64,000 bases of DNA from an uncultured Faecalibacterium sp. (GTDB taxonomy: Bacteria > Bacillota > Clostridia > Oscillospirales > Ruminococcaceae). Of the stretch, positions 20,407-31,123 are shown piece by piece. Location: positions 25,146 through 89,145 of the forward strand of contig CAJFNF010000002.1 in the NCBI GenBank assembly GCA_904394215.1, read 5' to 3'. Positions within the stretch are counted from its first letter, which is position 1. Every line of letters begins with the position of its first letter. The position numbers and the translations under genes were made by a program. Under the pieces are notes generated by a model. That model was not told the DNA's origin, ran no database searches, and saw nothing but the letters and a program-made list of their open reading frames with translations.

Positions 20407-21210
20407 TCAAGGTTTCAGGCGCAGCGGAATATACAGTTCAACCGGGCGGACGAACTGCCCTTGTTCAAAGCCCCGCCCCAGCAGGATAGCGGTCATGGTG
20501 CCGCCTTGCTCATAGCCCTTTTGGTGCAGATAGGCCAGAGCGGGCTGGGCATAGTTGGAATCAAACTTCCCAATGGGCCCCAGGTCCAGGATGCTGCACA
20601 GGCAGGTTTGCTGAGGCCGCAGGCGCATCCCCTCGATCTCAGGAAGATGAAGGGCCTGGAAAAACTGCTGGGGAAGACAGATGCCCCACAGTTGATGGTT
20701 CCCCACCTCTTCAAAACAGAAATTCCAGAAAGGGGCTACCCGGTCTGTAAAGAGGATCCGGCTGGCTTCCTGGGGGATCTCAATGGCGCCGTAGTGGTCG
20801 GCATCGCCCTGCACCAGGGGGACAAAGCAATAGGCCGGCAGCGTTTTAACCCAGTGATTTCCAAAATTCAGGTGGGCGGTTTGGGAGCGGTCGGTAATCG
20901 TGTCGATTCGCTCCAGCAGAAGCTGTTTGTACAGGACTTCCTCTTTCAGCTGCTCCCGATAGAGGTAGAGCTGCTGACGGCTTTTCTGGAGAAAATCTTC
21001 CTGCCGCAAATCCTGCATGCCTTTGATCTGGATGCTTCAGCTTCTATATTGCAGGGTGTCCAGCAGCATGAAAATGTCAAAGATACTATAGCTGCGGTAA
21101 TTGTTTTCATCATTGCGCCGGGGCGAGATCACACCATGTTTTTCATAGTAGCGAATCATTTCCCGGGACAAATTTAAAATTTCAGAGACATCTCGAATGC
21201 TGTAGTCCAT
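20407..21210 (-). pseudogene. MerR-family regulator with an in-frame TGA
   Basis: From ATG 21210 (AAGGAG site upstream) the product has a MerR winged helix (MDYSIRDVSEILNLSREMIR, then YYEKHGVISPRR) and LDTLQYRS, then meets TGA at 21037-21039. The same frame continues without change through SIQIKGMQDLRQEDFLQ and an effector-binding half to 20407. The simplest reading is a Trp codon (TGG) turned into TGA. TGA is a normal stop elsewhere in the window, so recoding is unlikely. A DNA-binding stub of about 57 aa might be made, and an ATG at 21018 could start the ligand-binding part separately. It would otherwise activate the 19-bp-spacer promoter of the next operon. Confidence 0.85.
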
Positions 21211-21383
21211 AATGGCTCCTTCATTGCAGGGTGAGCAGGGAATCAAGGTTGCTGTGACTCCAGTATAACAGATTGAGTGCGAAAAAATAAAGAGCGTTTG
21301 TTTGCGCTGGTACCGTCAACCGCCACCTGGAAGCAGCGGAGCGGCCAGAGCGGCAGGGCATCCAGACCAACATAAATTATGAA

Positions 21384-21427
21384 CAAAAAAATGGGGCTGT
21401 TGCTCAACTTTCGTTTTGCAACAGCCC
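21384..21427 (-). terminator. Intrinsic terminator of the second PTS/GH1 operon
   Basis: On the minus strand GGGCTGTTGC and GCAACAGCCC form the stem, followed by CATTTTTTTG. Confidence 0.88.
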
Positions 21428-21468
21428 TTTCAAAGGGAATGACGTTTGCCCGAACGAGTCGGAACGAA

Positions 21469-22869
21469 TCAGGATGAAGCTTTGGTATTCTGCTCAGGGT
21501 TGAGGATAAAGGTGACAGCAGCGGCCACCGCGATGGCCACCACCACAGCAGCGGCAGCTGCCAGGATGGTCTGCTGGAAGATGGGCAGAGCCAGAATGGT
21601 GGAATAACCCATGACATAGACTCTTGCGCCCAGCAGGCCGGCCACCACGCCGCCGGCAGCACCGCCTGCCATGACGCCAATCATAGGGCTCTTGCGGGGA
21701 AGGTTGATACCGTAAATGGCGGGCTCAGTGACGCCGGCTACGATACAGCCGAAGGCGATGCCCAGGGCTTCCGAGCGGAGTTCAGCGGTTTTGGCCCGCA
21801 GTGCCACGCCGATGCAGGCGCCGCCTTCAGCCATGTTGTGAAGGATGAAAGCAGGACGGAAAACGGCATCATAGCCGGGGTTGGTGAGGGCCTGGGTCAT
21901 GAAGGGGACCAAGGCCATATGCATACCACACATGACCAGCCAGGGCAGGCAGGCGGCCAGAACAGCGATGGCGATGGGGCCGACGGTGTCTCCCAGGAAT
22001 CCGAAGACGACTGCCAGGTAATTGCCCAGATAGCCGCCCGCAGGTGCCAGCACCACAAAGCCTGCGATCATGGTGACGGTGATGGTGCACAGGCCCACCA
22101 GCAGCGATTTGAAGATGCCGGGGATGATTTTATTGAACAGGCGCTCCATGTAATAGGCGAAGAGAGTCAGCAGCAGCGCCGGCAGCAGGGAGCTGGAATA
22201 GCTCATCAAGCGGACGGGCAAACCCAGCAGGGTGACGGGTTCCCCGGCAGCCACCAGAGAGGTGTAGTTTCCGTGCAGCAGGGAAGCGGCGCAGATCATG
22301 GCATAGATAGGGGTGGAGCCCAGCTTTTTGGCGGCGCCATAGGCGACAAAGATGGGCATAAAGTAAAAGCAGGCATCGGCAACGCCGCTGAGCAGGAGAT
22401 ATGTGGCGGAGGAGGAGAAGTCTGCGCGTACCAGAGTAATCAGGAGCAGCACCACTTTCAGCATGCCGCCCGCAACCAGACCGGTAATCATGGGAGAAAC
22501 GGAAGAGGAAACATAACCCAGAACGGCCAGCGCTGCAGATTTCACAGTCAGGGGTTTCTTTTCTGCCACCAGATCGGCGTCCAGGTTTTCGCTGGTGTTC
22601 TGCCCTTCGGACAGATTGAACTGCTTTTGGACCGCCTCAAAGACGGGAGGCAGATTCTTGCCCAGGATAATCATGTACTGGCCGCCGGCGGAAACCACGC
22701 CCAGCACGCCTTTCATCGCCTTCAGGGAGGCGGTGTCAGCCTTGCTCTCGGCCTTCAATACAAACCGCAGGCGGGTCATGCAGTGGGAGACAGACTGAAT
22801 GTTTTCGACGCCGCCCACCAGACGGACGATGTCCTTGGACATCTGCTGATAGTTCAAACTTTCTGCCAT
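21469..22869 (-). CDS. PTS beta-glucoside-family EIIBC permease (intact)
   Basis: This 466-residue permease imports and phosphorylates a beta-glucoside. EIIB covers residues about 1-95, with phosphocysteine Cys30 in VSHCMTRLRF. A linker precedes an EIIC domain of roughly ten membrane segments with GVTEPAIYGINLPRKSP near its end. No EIIA follows, so phosphate must come from a separate EIIA. AAGGAGG lies before the ATG. It follows the second GH1 gene by 44 bp, and the pair forms an uptake-and-cleavage unit. Confidence 0.95.
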   Translation of the reverse strand: MAESLNYQQMSKDIVRLVGGVENIQSVSHCMTRLRFVLKAESKADTASLKAMKGVLGVVSAGGQYMIILGKNLPPVFEAVQKQFNLSEGQNTSENLDADLVAEKKPLTVKSAALAVLGYVSSSVSPMITGLVAGGMLKVVLLLITLVRADFSSSATYLLLSGVADACFYFMPIFVAYGAAKKLGSTPIYAMICAASLLHGNYTSLVAAGEPVTLLGLPVRLMSYSSSLLPALLLTLFAYYMERLFNKIIPGIFKSLLVGLCTITVTMIAGFVVLAPAGGYLGNYLAVVFGFLGDTVGPIAIAVLAACLPWLVMCGMHMALVPFMTQALTNPGYDAVFRPAFILHNMAEGGACIGVALRAKTAELRSEALGIAFGCIVAGVTEPAIYGINLPRKSPMIGVMAGGAAGGVVAGLLGARVYVMGYSTILALPIFQQTILAAAAAVVVAIAVAAAVTFILNPEQNTKASS

Positions 22870-22913
22870 AAAGAAAATCCTCCTTTTATTTTATATCGCT
22901 TTACCGTTCTGGA

Positions 22914-24496
<1,583 letters not shown>

Positions 24497-24501
24497 TGAA
24501 A

Positions 24502-24534
24502 ACAAAAACTCCCCCGAGATTGATCTCGGAGGAG
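24502..24534 (-). terminator. Intrinsic terminator of the RpiR gene
   Basis: On the minus strand CTCCTCCGAGAT pairs with ATCTCGGGGGAG and is followed by TTTTTGTTTT. Confidence 0.88.
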
Positions 24535-24563
24535 CGAAGAATAAGGAGAGGGAGAGGGGATTA

Positions 24564-24580
24564 TTTCGATTTTAGGAAAC
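24564..24580 (-). promoter_or_regulatory. Candidate RpiR operator, copy 2
   Basis: TTTCGATTTTAGGAAAC, near-identical to 24480-24496. It sits between the end of the rpiR frame and its terminator. Confidence 0.4.
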
Positions 24581-24599
24581 AGGCGCCAAATGGCACAGG

Positions 24600-25429
24600 T
24601 CAGTCCTTGACTGCCGGAAAGATTTTGCCGTTGGTTTCGACATAGGTGCGGTATTTATAGGCGATCAGGTCGGTGAGCATCTGGTAGACGATTCGATGGG
24701 TGTGAAGGGTGCCGGTGCGACGGTACAGAATACTGTAGGCGATCCGCGGGTCCTGAGCAGCCCTGGGATTGGAAGTGATCAGAACCACTTTGGCTTTGGT
24801 GTCGTCAAAGTCGTTTTGCGGATGAAGTCCTGAATATTGCTGTAGCGGTTGATATAATCGCCGCTGTCACTGAAGATGATCACCAGGGTGTTTTCATCGG
24901 CATGGCGGAGAAAATGCATCTGTTTGCGGTCGTTCAGGTTGGTGATGATAAATTTGCCGCTGTAGCCCAGCTTGATTTGAAAGTCCAGGGCCGCCGACTC
25001 TGAAAACATCATTCCAAAAGCGCCCACTCGCTCATGGGAGGCCAAATCCACCACTAGCCGGTCCACCATGGTCCAGTCCAGGGAGGCGTAGCTTTCCTGC
25101 ATATCCCGCAGCAGAGTAAGAAGGTAGGAGTCTCCGGGGTTGTTTTTGAGAAAGCCCAGGACATCGTGGACGAAGTTGAAGGGGTTGTCATATTTATTGT
25201 CACGGAAAACCGCAGCATTCCGGAAATCAGCAAAATCCTCATAGCCCAGCACCCGGATGAACTTGGAAATGGTGGACTTGGAAACATTGCACAGACGGGC
25301 CAATTCCTGAATGGAAAGGGAAGACAAGCTTGTCATACGCTGGAGCATCACCAGCGCAATGTGATAATCTGTGGAGTCCGGGTCACTGTCATTCAGGGTG
25401 ATCAGGAGCCGGTTATAGAGAATCCCCAT
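24600..25429 (-). pseudogene. RpiR-family regulator with a -1 frameshift
   Basis: The first frame (25429 to 24779) encodes an N-terminal RpiR helix-turn-helix (SIQELARLCNVSKSTISKFI) and most of a sugar-isomerase (SIS) domain, then ends TTPKPKWF and TGA. From about 24790 the next frame continues the SIS domain (KVVLITSNPRAAQDPRIAYS) to 24600. Adding one A to the AAAA run around 24815 restores KNDFDDTKAKVVLITSN, a normal sequence for the family. AAGGAGGG precedes the ATG. RpiR proteins sense phospho-sugars through the SIS domain and control adjacent PTS and glucosidase genes. As read, the protein lacks the end of its sensor; a base-calling error is a live alternative. Confidence 0.83.
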
Positions 25430-25454
25430 GGTGTTACCCTCCTTTGCTGTACTT

Positions 25455-25484
25455 ATTATAGCAAAGTGGGCAGATCTGCCGCAA
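25455..25484 (-). promoter_or_regulatory. Promoter of the RpiR gene with internal palindrome
   Basis: On the minus strand TTGCGG (25479-25484) and TATAAT (25455-25460) are 18 bp apart. A perfect palindrome GGCAGATCTGCC (25469-25480) overlaps the -35 and spacer, a likely repressor site. Confidence 0.65.
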
Positions 25485-25842
25485 GTAAAAATAGTTCATC
25501 TCCCTGGCGTCCAGCCCAAATCATGGGGGTGCAGATGTTTTGGGCGGTTACCCTTGCACGCCCCGGGCAGAGACAGAGAACGATGCCGGTGATTTTGCTG
25601 CCGGGAATCCATGCAGAAAATTTACGAGATTGGATGCGCAGCCTTTTGGTTCCCTTGTTTTGCTTCATATTTTGCCTTCCTGGGAAAGCGGATTTTGATC
25701 ATAAAGGAAACAGCGGCAGGAGTCCGGTTGGACGATCCTGCCGCGTTCGTTCATGATTGATAAAAGATCGTAAAGATTCAGACCGAAATCCTTGTAGCAG
25801 AAAGTTTTATGCGCACGTCAGGGCAGAGCGCCAGAGGCTTTG
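25485..25842. other. Intergenic stretch, no recognised gene
   Basis: Apart from hairpin repeat copy B (25703-25744) nothing is recognised. A minus-strand frame of 70 codons (25456-25668) has neither a ribosome site nor family-like sequence. Confidence 0.5.
25703..25744 (-). repeat. Dispersed hairpin repeat, copy B
   Basis: A second 42-nt copy of the element at 15305-15346, sharing AAAGGAAACAGCGGCAGG, TCCGGTTGGA and TCCTGCCGC in the same spacing. It is about 100 nt beyond the stop of the minus-strand small membrane protein gene. Confidence 0.7.
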
Positions 25843-26019
25843 TCATGGATCCTGTTGTTTCTGCTTTGCAGCTTCCCGTCTCTCTTTCTCATCGAAGTAA
25901 TAGTTGATCCCATACTCCATGCCATACCGGATGAGATATTTCACAATCCGGATGATCACGACAATGATTGCCACCCAAAAGGCAATCGCAAGCAGAATGC
26001 CAAACAAAGCTGTAGACAT
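25843..26019 (-). CDS. Small single-span membrane protein, unknown
   Basis: The product is a 58-residue peptide from ATG 26019: one strong hydrophobic segment (about residues 3-25, LFGILLAIAFWVAIIVVII) followed by an amphipathic, charged C-terminus rich in Tyr, Lys and Glu. An AAGGAGG site lies 12 nt upstream, a little far. A start at 26052 would add 11 residues but lies upstream of that site. Many such short proteins exist in Firmicutes, and no function is claimed. Confidence 0.55.
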   Translation of the reverse strand: MSTALFGILLAIAFWVAIIVVIIRIVKYLIRYGMEYGINYYFDEKERREAAKQKQQDP

Positions 26020-26299
26020 ATTACCATCCAGCCTCCTTTTTGACTCAACCATCTTCCGGGAATCGCACCATTTTTATAATTTTAGTATAACATATCCCAA
26101 CCAGATGTAAAGAGATGAAAGGGCTGGAAGCAGACCGGAGAAAACAGGGACTGGAAATGGCGCAGCGTCCGTGCTATCATAAATGCGGCAAATAAGAAGA
26201 AACAGATTTTTTGTCGATTCTTGGATGCAGGAAGTTTGCTGTGCAGCAAGACCAGGCTGTGCAGAAATGAAACGGATGCAGATGAAAAAGGAGACATCT

Positions 26300-27760
26300 A
26301 TGCCTTGTACAACGATTCTGGTGGGCAGGAAAGCCAGCCATGACGGTTCCACCATCATCGCCCGCAATGATGACGGCGGATTTGAAGCCAAGCGCCTTTT
26401 GGCGCACCCGGCCAGGGAGAAGGCTGCTACATATAAAACGGTTATTTCTCACCTGACGGTCTCGCTCCCCGAGAAGGCCATGCGCTATACCGACTGCCCC
26501 AACGTGAAAAAAACCAATGGCGTGTGGCCCGCCTGCGGCATCAATGAGGCCAATGTGGCCATGACCGCCACCGAGACCATCACCAGCAATGCCAGGGTGA
26601 TTGGTGCAGACCCCTATGTCCGGTATCAGGAAAAGAAAGGGCGCAATACCAAAGCAGTTCCCGGCGGAATTGGGGAAGAGGACCTGGTGACCCTGGTGCT
26701 TCCCTACATTCATTCTGCCCGGGAAGGCGTGCTGCGCACCGGCGCACTGCTGGAGCAGTACGGCACCTATGAGCCCAATGGCATGGCCTTTGCAGATGCC
26801 GATGAAGTCTGGTGGCTGGAAACCATCGGCGGCCACCACTGGATTGCCCGGCGCGTGCCGGATGACCGGGTGGTGGTCATGCCCAACCAGTTTGGTCTGG
26901 ATCACTTTGACTTTTCGGACGCATACGGGGAGCAGAAGGAAAACATTTGCTCCCGGGACCTGCAGGCGTTCGTGGAGAAGTACCGCCTGGCGCTGGATAC
27001 AGGGGCGGGTTTCAATCCGAGACTGGCCTTCGGTTCCCATTCGGATGCGGACCATATTTACAATACGCCCCGGGCCTGGTTCATGGGCCGGTATTTCATG
27101 CCCCGGACCTGCAAGTGGGAAGGGGAGAATGCCGACTTCACCCCGGAAAGCAACGACATTCCCTGGTCCTTTGTGCCTGAGCGCAAGGTGACGGTGGAGG
27201 ATGTGCGGTATTTGCTGGGCTCCTATTATCAGGGGACGCCTTACAATCCCTACGATCAGACCGCCGCCTGCAAGGGCAGGTATCGCACCATCGGCGTGCC
27301 CAACAGCGATGTGTGCGGGATCATGCAGATCCGCGGCGGCCTGCCGGCGGCCATCCAGGGCGTGGAGTGGCTGTCGATGGGCGGCAGCGGTTTTACGGCC
27401 TGCTTCCCGGTCTACGCGAATGTGACGGAGTTTCCCAAGTATCTCAGCGGTACCACCGAAACGGTTTCCACAAACAGCATGTACTGGCACAGCCGGCTCA
27501 TTGCGGCGCTGACAGATGCCCACTTCGGGAATGCCCTGCTGCTGGATGAGCGGTATGTGAATGCCGTGATGAACCGCGGGCAGCAGTTCCTGTACGAGTA
27601 CGATGAGAAGATCCGGCAGGGGGCGCCTGTTGAAATCCTGGAGGAGGCAAACCAAAAGATTGCGGATATGGTCCGGGAAGAGTCGGACAAGGCCCTTGGG
27701 GAGATTCTCAAAAATGCCTCCGAGCACATGAAGATCCGGTATCACAGAGGAGACAACTGA
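26300..27760 (+). CDS. C69-family dipeptidase
   Basis: This 486-residue N-terminal-nucleophile hydrolase matches the peptidase C69 family (PepD type), which cleaves a broad range of dipeptides. The nucleophile is Cys3 in MPCTTILVGRKAS, exposed after removal of the first residues, and ARNDDGG follows as in relatives. The frame is open from 26183, but ATG 26300 has AAAAGGAG at the right distance and places the nucleophile near the N-terminus. There is no signal peptide. It stands alone, ends in a strong terminator and is convergent with nothing recognisable. Confidence 0.93.
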   Translation: MPCTTILVGRKASHDGSTIIARNDDGGFEAKRLLAHPAREKAATYKTVISHLTVSLPEKAMRYTDCPNVKKTNGVWPACGINEANVAMTATETITSNARVIGADPYVRYQEKKGRNTKAVPGGIGEEDLVTLVLPYIHSAREGVLRTGALLEQYGTYEPNGMAFADADEVWWLETIGGHHWIARRVPDDRVVVMPNQFGLDHFDFSDAYGEQKENICSRDLQAFVEKYRLALDTGAGFNPRLAFGSHSDADHIYNTPRAWFMGRYFMPRTCKWEGENADFTPESNDIPWSFVPERKVTVEDVRYLLGSYYQGTPYNPYDQTAACKGRYRTIGVPNSDVCGIMQIRGGLPAAIQGVEWLSMGGSGFTACFPVYANVTEFPKYLSGTTETVSTNSMYWHSRLIAALTDAHFGNALLLDERYVNAVMNRGQQFLYEYDEKIRQGAPVEILEEANQKIADMVREESDKALGEILKNASEHMKIRYHRGDN

Positions 27761-28281
27761 GCGGACCATCGGGGGTGCTGCTTTTTGGCGCCTGCGCCTC
27801 GTGGTTGATCCGTCCCCGGAGAATCCCGGAAACGACAAAAGCCCTGCGGTGTCTGACACACACCGCGGGGCTTTTTTATGAGACCGGACACGATAAACGG
27901 CAATACCACAAAACTAAGATATGCCGAGATTCCCTGGTACGGCTTCATACGGATGCATCCTCCCTTCATCCAGCCCATGCCCTTTCCGTGATGGTACATT
28001 GTCCCCATGGATCCGGGGTTTGAATGGATCGGAATGACCGGCCTTGAATGGACTCCTCCCGCTGGTTGTCGGAGGGATAGCAGGCATAGAAAATCCTCCG
28101 CCATCATGGAATGAATCCTCCTGTTAATCCATTTGGATGCGGCTTTCAAAAACGGTCCGTAAACCTGTGTTGATGACAGAAAATCTGTGGTTTGCTGCAT
28201 TTTCATGGAAAAAACCGCGCAGGTTCTGCTACAATAAAAGATCAGGAGGATGATTTTTCTGCGTTGTTGGGAGTGATGTAC
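27761..28281. other. Intergenic stretch after the dipeptidase gene
   Basis: This holds the terminator at 27837-27877 and otherwise no recognised gene. A minus-strand frame starting at 27948 (GGAGG upstream, one hydrophobic stretch) reads straight through the terminator hairpin and is not called. Confidence 0.5.
27837..27877 (+). terminator. Intrinsic terminator of the dipeptidase gene
   Basis: AAAAGCCCTGCGGTGT pairs with ACACCGCGGGGCTTTT, with a short T-run after. It may work in both directions. Confidence 0.88.
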
Positions 28282-29001
28282 ATGAATCTTTTGGTTTGCG
28301 ACGATGACCGGCAGGATCTGGACCGGATTACCGCTCTGCTGGCGGGCCCCTGCCAGGGGATGGGGGCAAAGCTGGTGGCAACCAGCCGGCCGGAAGAACT
28401 GGAAGATCTGTCCCGTTTTGACCTGGCTTTTCTGGATATCGACATGAAGGGAATGAATGGGCTGACGCTGGCCCGGCGGCTCCGGGCCGCCCGGCCGGAT
28501 GCGGTGATTGTGTTTATCACCAACTTTGTCCAGTATGCCCCGGAAGGCTATGAGGTGCAGGCGTTCCGCTACCTGCTGAAACCGGCGCTGGAAGAAAAGC
28601 TGCCCGTCTGCTTTGCCCTCGCGGTGGAAGAACTGCGCCGCCGGCGCCGGTCCATCATGGTCCGCTCGGAAGGGGAAGCGGTGGAATTGCAGCTGCGAGA
28701 TATCCTCTATTTTGAATCGGACCAGCGGATGGTCACCGCCCATCTGCTCCACAATCAACGCCCAACCTGCCGCTTCTATTTCAGTTTAACCGAGCTGGCC
28801 CGGCAGCTGGAAGGGGCGGGATTTCTGCGGGTGCAGCGCAGCTATCTGGTTCACATGGTCTATATCCAGCGGTTTCAATACGGGGCTGTGGAGTTGCGGG
28901 GCGGCGTCCGGCTGCCGGTCAGCACAAAATACTATGCCGAGCTGAAACAGAACTATCTGAAGTGGAAAGGACAAACTTCATGGAAACTCTCCTGGCCCTG
29001 A
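28282..29001 (+). CDS. LytTR-family response regulator (AgrA/LytR-like)
   Basis: This 239-residue regulator has a receiver domain (LLVCDDDRQDLDRI; phosphoacceptor in LAFLDIDMKGMNG; KP pair in YLLKPAL) and a C-terminal LytTR DNA-binding domain (about residues 135-235: ILYFESDQRMVTAHL, then FLRVQRSYLVHM). The ATG at 28282 has GGGAG 8 nt upstream; an in-frame ATG at 28276 is also possible. The kinase gene overlaps its end by 22 bp. LytTR regulators often control secreted peptides, virulence or bacteriocin genes, but no precursor peptide gene is evident nearby. Confidence 0.92.
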   Translation: MNLLVCDDDRQDLDRITALLAGPCQGMGAKLVATSRPEELEDLSRFDLAFLDIDMKGMNGLTLARRLRAARPDAVIVFITNFVQYAPEGYEVQAFRYLLKPALEEKLPVCFALAVEELRRRRRSIMVRSEGEAVELQLRDILYFESDQRMVTAHLLHNQRPTCRFYFSLTELARQLEGAGFLRVQRSYLVHMVYIQRFQYGAVELRGGVRLPVSTKYYAELKQNYLKWKGQTSWKLSWP

Positions 29002-30320
29002 TGGAAGGTTTAAAGGGGGCTGCTTTATCCGCAGTCGTGCCTGTTTTTGACTGGATTACCTTTCTTGTCTTTCTGGGTTCCTTCGGCAGCCGCCGCTTTC
29101 CGCAGCCTGTGGACAAGGGCATCGCCTGCCTGTGCGGGCTGCTGGTTTGGGGGTGGTACAGCGCATCCGGCGCCCTTTTTGCACAACAGGCCGCGCCTTT
29201 TGGAATGCTGGCAGCCTTTGTGCTGTTCTATATCCTGTCGTGGATCCTTTTTACCGGGCTGACCTTCCTGTACCGGTTCTTTCTGGTGCTGCTGTGGTAC
29301 CTGGGCTGCTGCCTTTATGCCGCCGTCCTGCTGCTGGCCTTTTCGGCCCTGTACGACCTGCCCTATCCGCTGCCCCGTGTCTGGAGAGAGGCCTCCGGCC
29401 AGGGATGGTTTCTTTTCATCTATGGGGGATTTGAACTGGTGGCGGCTCTGGCCCTCCGCCAGCTGCTGCGGCGGCAGGACCGGCTGCATCTGAACCCCCG
29501 GCAGCTGGTGTTGTATGTTGCTTTTCCGGCGGCTTCTTTTGTGTCGCTGGTGGCTTTTCTGCCCATGCTCAGCGGTAGGCCGGTCAACCAATGGCTGATC
29601 GGCGGATGCTGTGTCGCGCTGCTGCTGGCCAATCTGGCGGTTTTGTTTCTGCTGCGGAGGATGGAGCAGGCCGCCCGGGATCGGGAAAGACTGGCGGCGC
29701 TGGATGAGCAATTTCAGATGCAATCCAGGAACATGGAGGCAACCCGGGAGCTTTATGAGACACAGCGCAAAGCCACCCATGATTTTGGAAGCCAGCTGGA
29801 GGTCTTGGGGCAGCTTTTGCAGCATCAGGAATATGACGCTGCCCGGGACTATCTCAAGTCGGTGTCAGACCGCAGGCTGGAATATCAGGCTCTGGTGGAC
29901 TGCCGCCATCCGGCCCTGAATGCTCTGTTCAACACCAAGGCCAAAACAGCACAGGCCAAGGGGATTGAGATTCGCTTTGAGGTGAATGATCTGTCGGGGC
30001 TGCCCTTTCAACAGGCGGATCTCACCGTTTTGATGGCCAATCTGCTGGACAACGCCATCCAGGCCAGCGAAAAAAGCCCCCAGCCCCGGGCCATCGAGGT
30101 GCGGGCACTGAGGGAGGAAGGATTCTTCTTTTCGGTCCGGAACACGTCCCTGCCAGTCGCCATAGAGGGCGGCTGCATCTGTACCACCAAGAACGACGCC
30201 AAACTCCATGGATTTGGTCTGCTGAACGTGAAGTCCATCGTGGAGAAATACAAAGGCATCTGGCTAATGCAGTATCAAGAGGGCTGGTTTCAGTTTACGG
30301 GGGAAATCCCGCTTTTGTGA
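28980..30320 (+). CDS. AgrC-like sensor histidine kinase (GHKL ATPase)
   Basis: This 446-residue kinase has about six membrane segments in residues 1-225, a short linker, a phosphoacceptor region with ATHDF (HPK10-like) and a GHKL ATPase domain with N-box LMANLLDNAIQAS and G-box HGFGLLNVKSIVEKY. A long membrane part without extracellular domain and a C-terminal SIVEKYKG are typical of AgrC/ComD kinases that sense peptides or membrane-borne signals. ATG 28980 has GGAAAGGA at good spacing and is preferred over 28962. It pairs with the LytTR regulator. Confidence 0.9.
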   Translation: METLLALMEGLKGAALSAVVPVFDWITFLVFLGSFGSRRFPQPVDKGIACLCGLLVWGWYSASGALFAQQAAPFGMLAAFVLFYILSWILFTGLTFLYRFFLVLLWYLGCCLYAAVLLLAFSALYDLPYPLPRVWREASGQGWFLFIYGGFELVAALALRQLLRRQDRLHLNPRQLVLYVAFPAASFVSLVAFLPMLSGRPVNQWLIGGCCVALLLANLAVLFLLRRMEQAARDRERLAALDEQFQMQSRNMEATRELYETQRKATHDFGSQLEVLGQLLQHQEYDAARDYLKSVSDRRLEYQALVDCRHPALNALFNTKAKTAQAKGIEIRFEVNDLSGLPFQQADLTVLMANLLDNAIQASEKSPQPRAIEVRALREEGFFFSVRNTSLPVAIEGGCICTTKNDAKLHGFGLLNVKSIVEKYKGIWLMQYQEGWFQFTGEIPLL

Positions 30321-30383
30321 GAGGGGCCTGTTGAGTTCAGGGAGAGGACACACCGCCTGGCAGGTTCCGCCCGCACAGACGGA

Positions 30384-31073
30384 TCAAATGAAATGCAGCG
30401 CTTTGGCCAGTCCAATTTCATTGTAGAGGAAAAAACGCCCGGCAAAGAGAGCGGTCACCAGGACCATGGGCTGCTTTCCCTGGAAAGCGCTGCCGTCCAG
30501 GGCAGCGGCTTTGCGCACAAAATCGCTGCGCTCCATCACGCGCTTCAAAAGCACCACACCCAGCACAGTGCCAAGGGTGTTCAAGACAAGATCGTCAATG
30601 TCTGTTACTCTGATATTGAAAAGCTGACTCAGTTCAATCAGGAGCGAGAAAGAAAACCCATTCCACGCAGTGGCTTTTTCATTGTGTACGCCCCATAACA
30701 CATAAAGCAGGACGCCATACGGAATAAAAAGAACCAGATTCAGAAGGGATTCGATGGCGGCATTGACCAACAGAAGAACCCAGTCCAGCACCGTTTTGGG
30801 TGCCACAAGGGGATGAATCAGGTCCGAAACAAAGGGGATCCAGTTCATCTGATGATTGGAAAGGGTAAAAGGATAGGTAAGGCCATCCCAGATGGTTCCG
30901 GCCCCTGTGGTATGTAAAACCAAAACAATATATACAACAAAGACAGAAAGATACAAAGTAAATGTTCCGGAGGGCTTCCCGCTCAGGATACCCTTTCGAT
31001 GGATTGCAAAATAGATCAAACAACCGATCAGCGAGCAGATGGCTTCATACGAAAGAAAAATCAAATCCGACAT
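30384..31073 (-). CDS. VanZ-family membrane protein
   Basis: This 229-residue protein has five or so membrane segments and the VanZ-like core NLVLFIPYGVLLYVLW, then LLIELSQLFNIRVTDIDDLV and NTLGTVLG. Start 31073 is chosen because GGAGG lies 9 nt upstream; 31082 sits against the Shine-Dalgarno. VanZ proteins give low-level teicoplanin resistance in enterococci, yet most homologues are of unknown role. It converges on the AgrC-like kinase and follows an anchored protein of unknown function on the same strand. Confidence 0.88.
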   Translation of the reverse strand: MSDLIFLSYEAICSLIGCLIYFAIHRKGILSGKPSGTFTLYLSVFVVYIVLVLHTTGAGTIWDGLTYPFTLSNHQMNWIPFVSDLIHPLVAPKTVLDWVLLLVNAAIESLLNLVLFIPYGVLLYVLWGVHNEKATAWNGFSFSLLIELSQLFNIRVTDIDDLVLNTLGTVLGVVLLKRVMERSDFVRKAAALDGSAFQGKQPMVLVTALFAGRFFLYNEIGLAKALHFI

Positions 31074-31123
31074 GGTTTGCATCCTCCATCCAATCCTTAC
31101 AGTGGGCTGTGCCAGCCTTATAT

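Noticed and set aside
21037-21039. TGA as a recoded codon (selenocysteine or tryptophan) in the MerR gene
   Set aside because: TGA ends many intact genes in the window, no selenocysteine insertion hairpin is evident and MerR proteins do not use selenocysteine.
27742-27948. Possible small peptide gene beside the AgrA/AgrC-like pair (minus strand, GGAGG upstream, one hydrophobic stretch)
   Set aside because: The frame reads through the dipeptidase terminator hairpin and has no AgrD-like cysteine or charged tail; a signal-peptide gene is not supported.
28250-28278. Eight-codon leader ORF overlapping the LytTR regulator start
   Set aside because: Its start codon touches the AGGAGG sequence, leaving no spacing for initiation.
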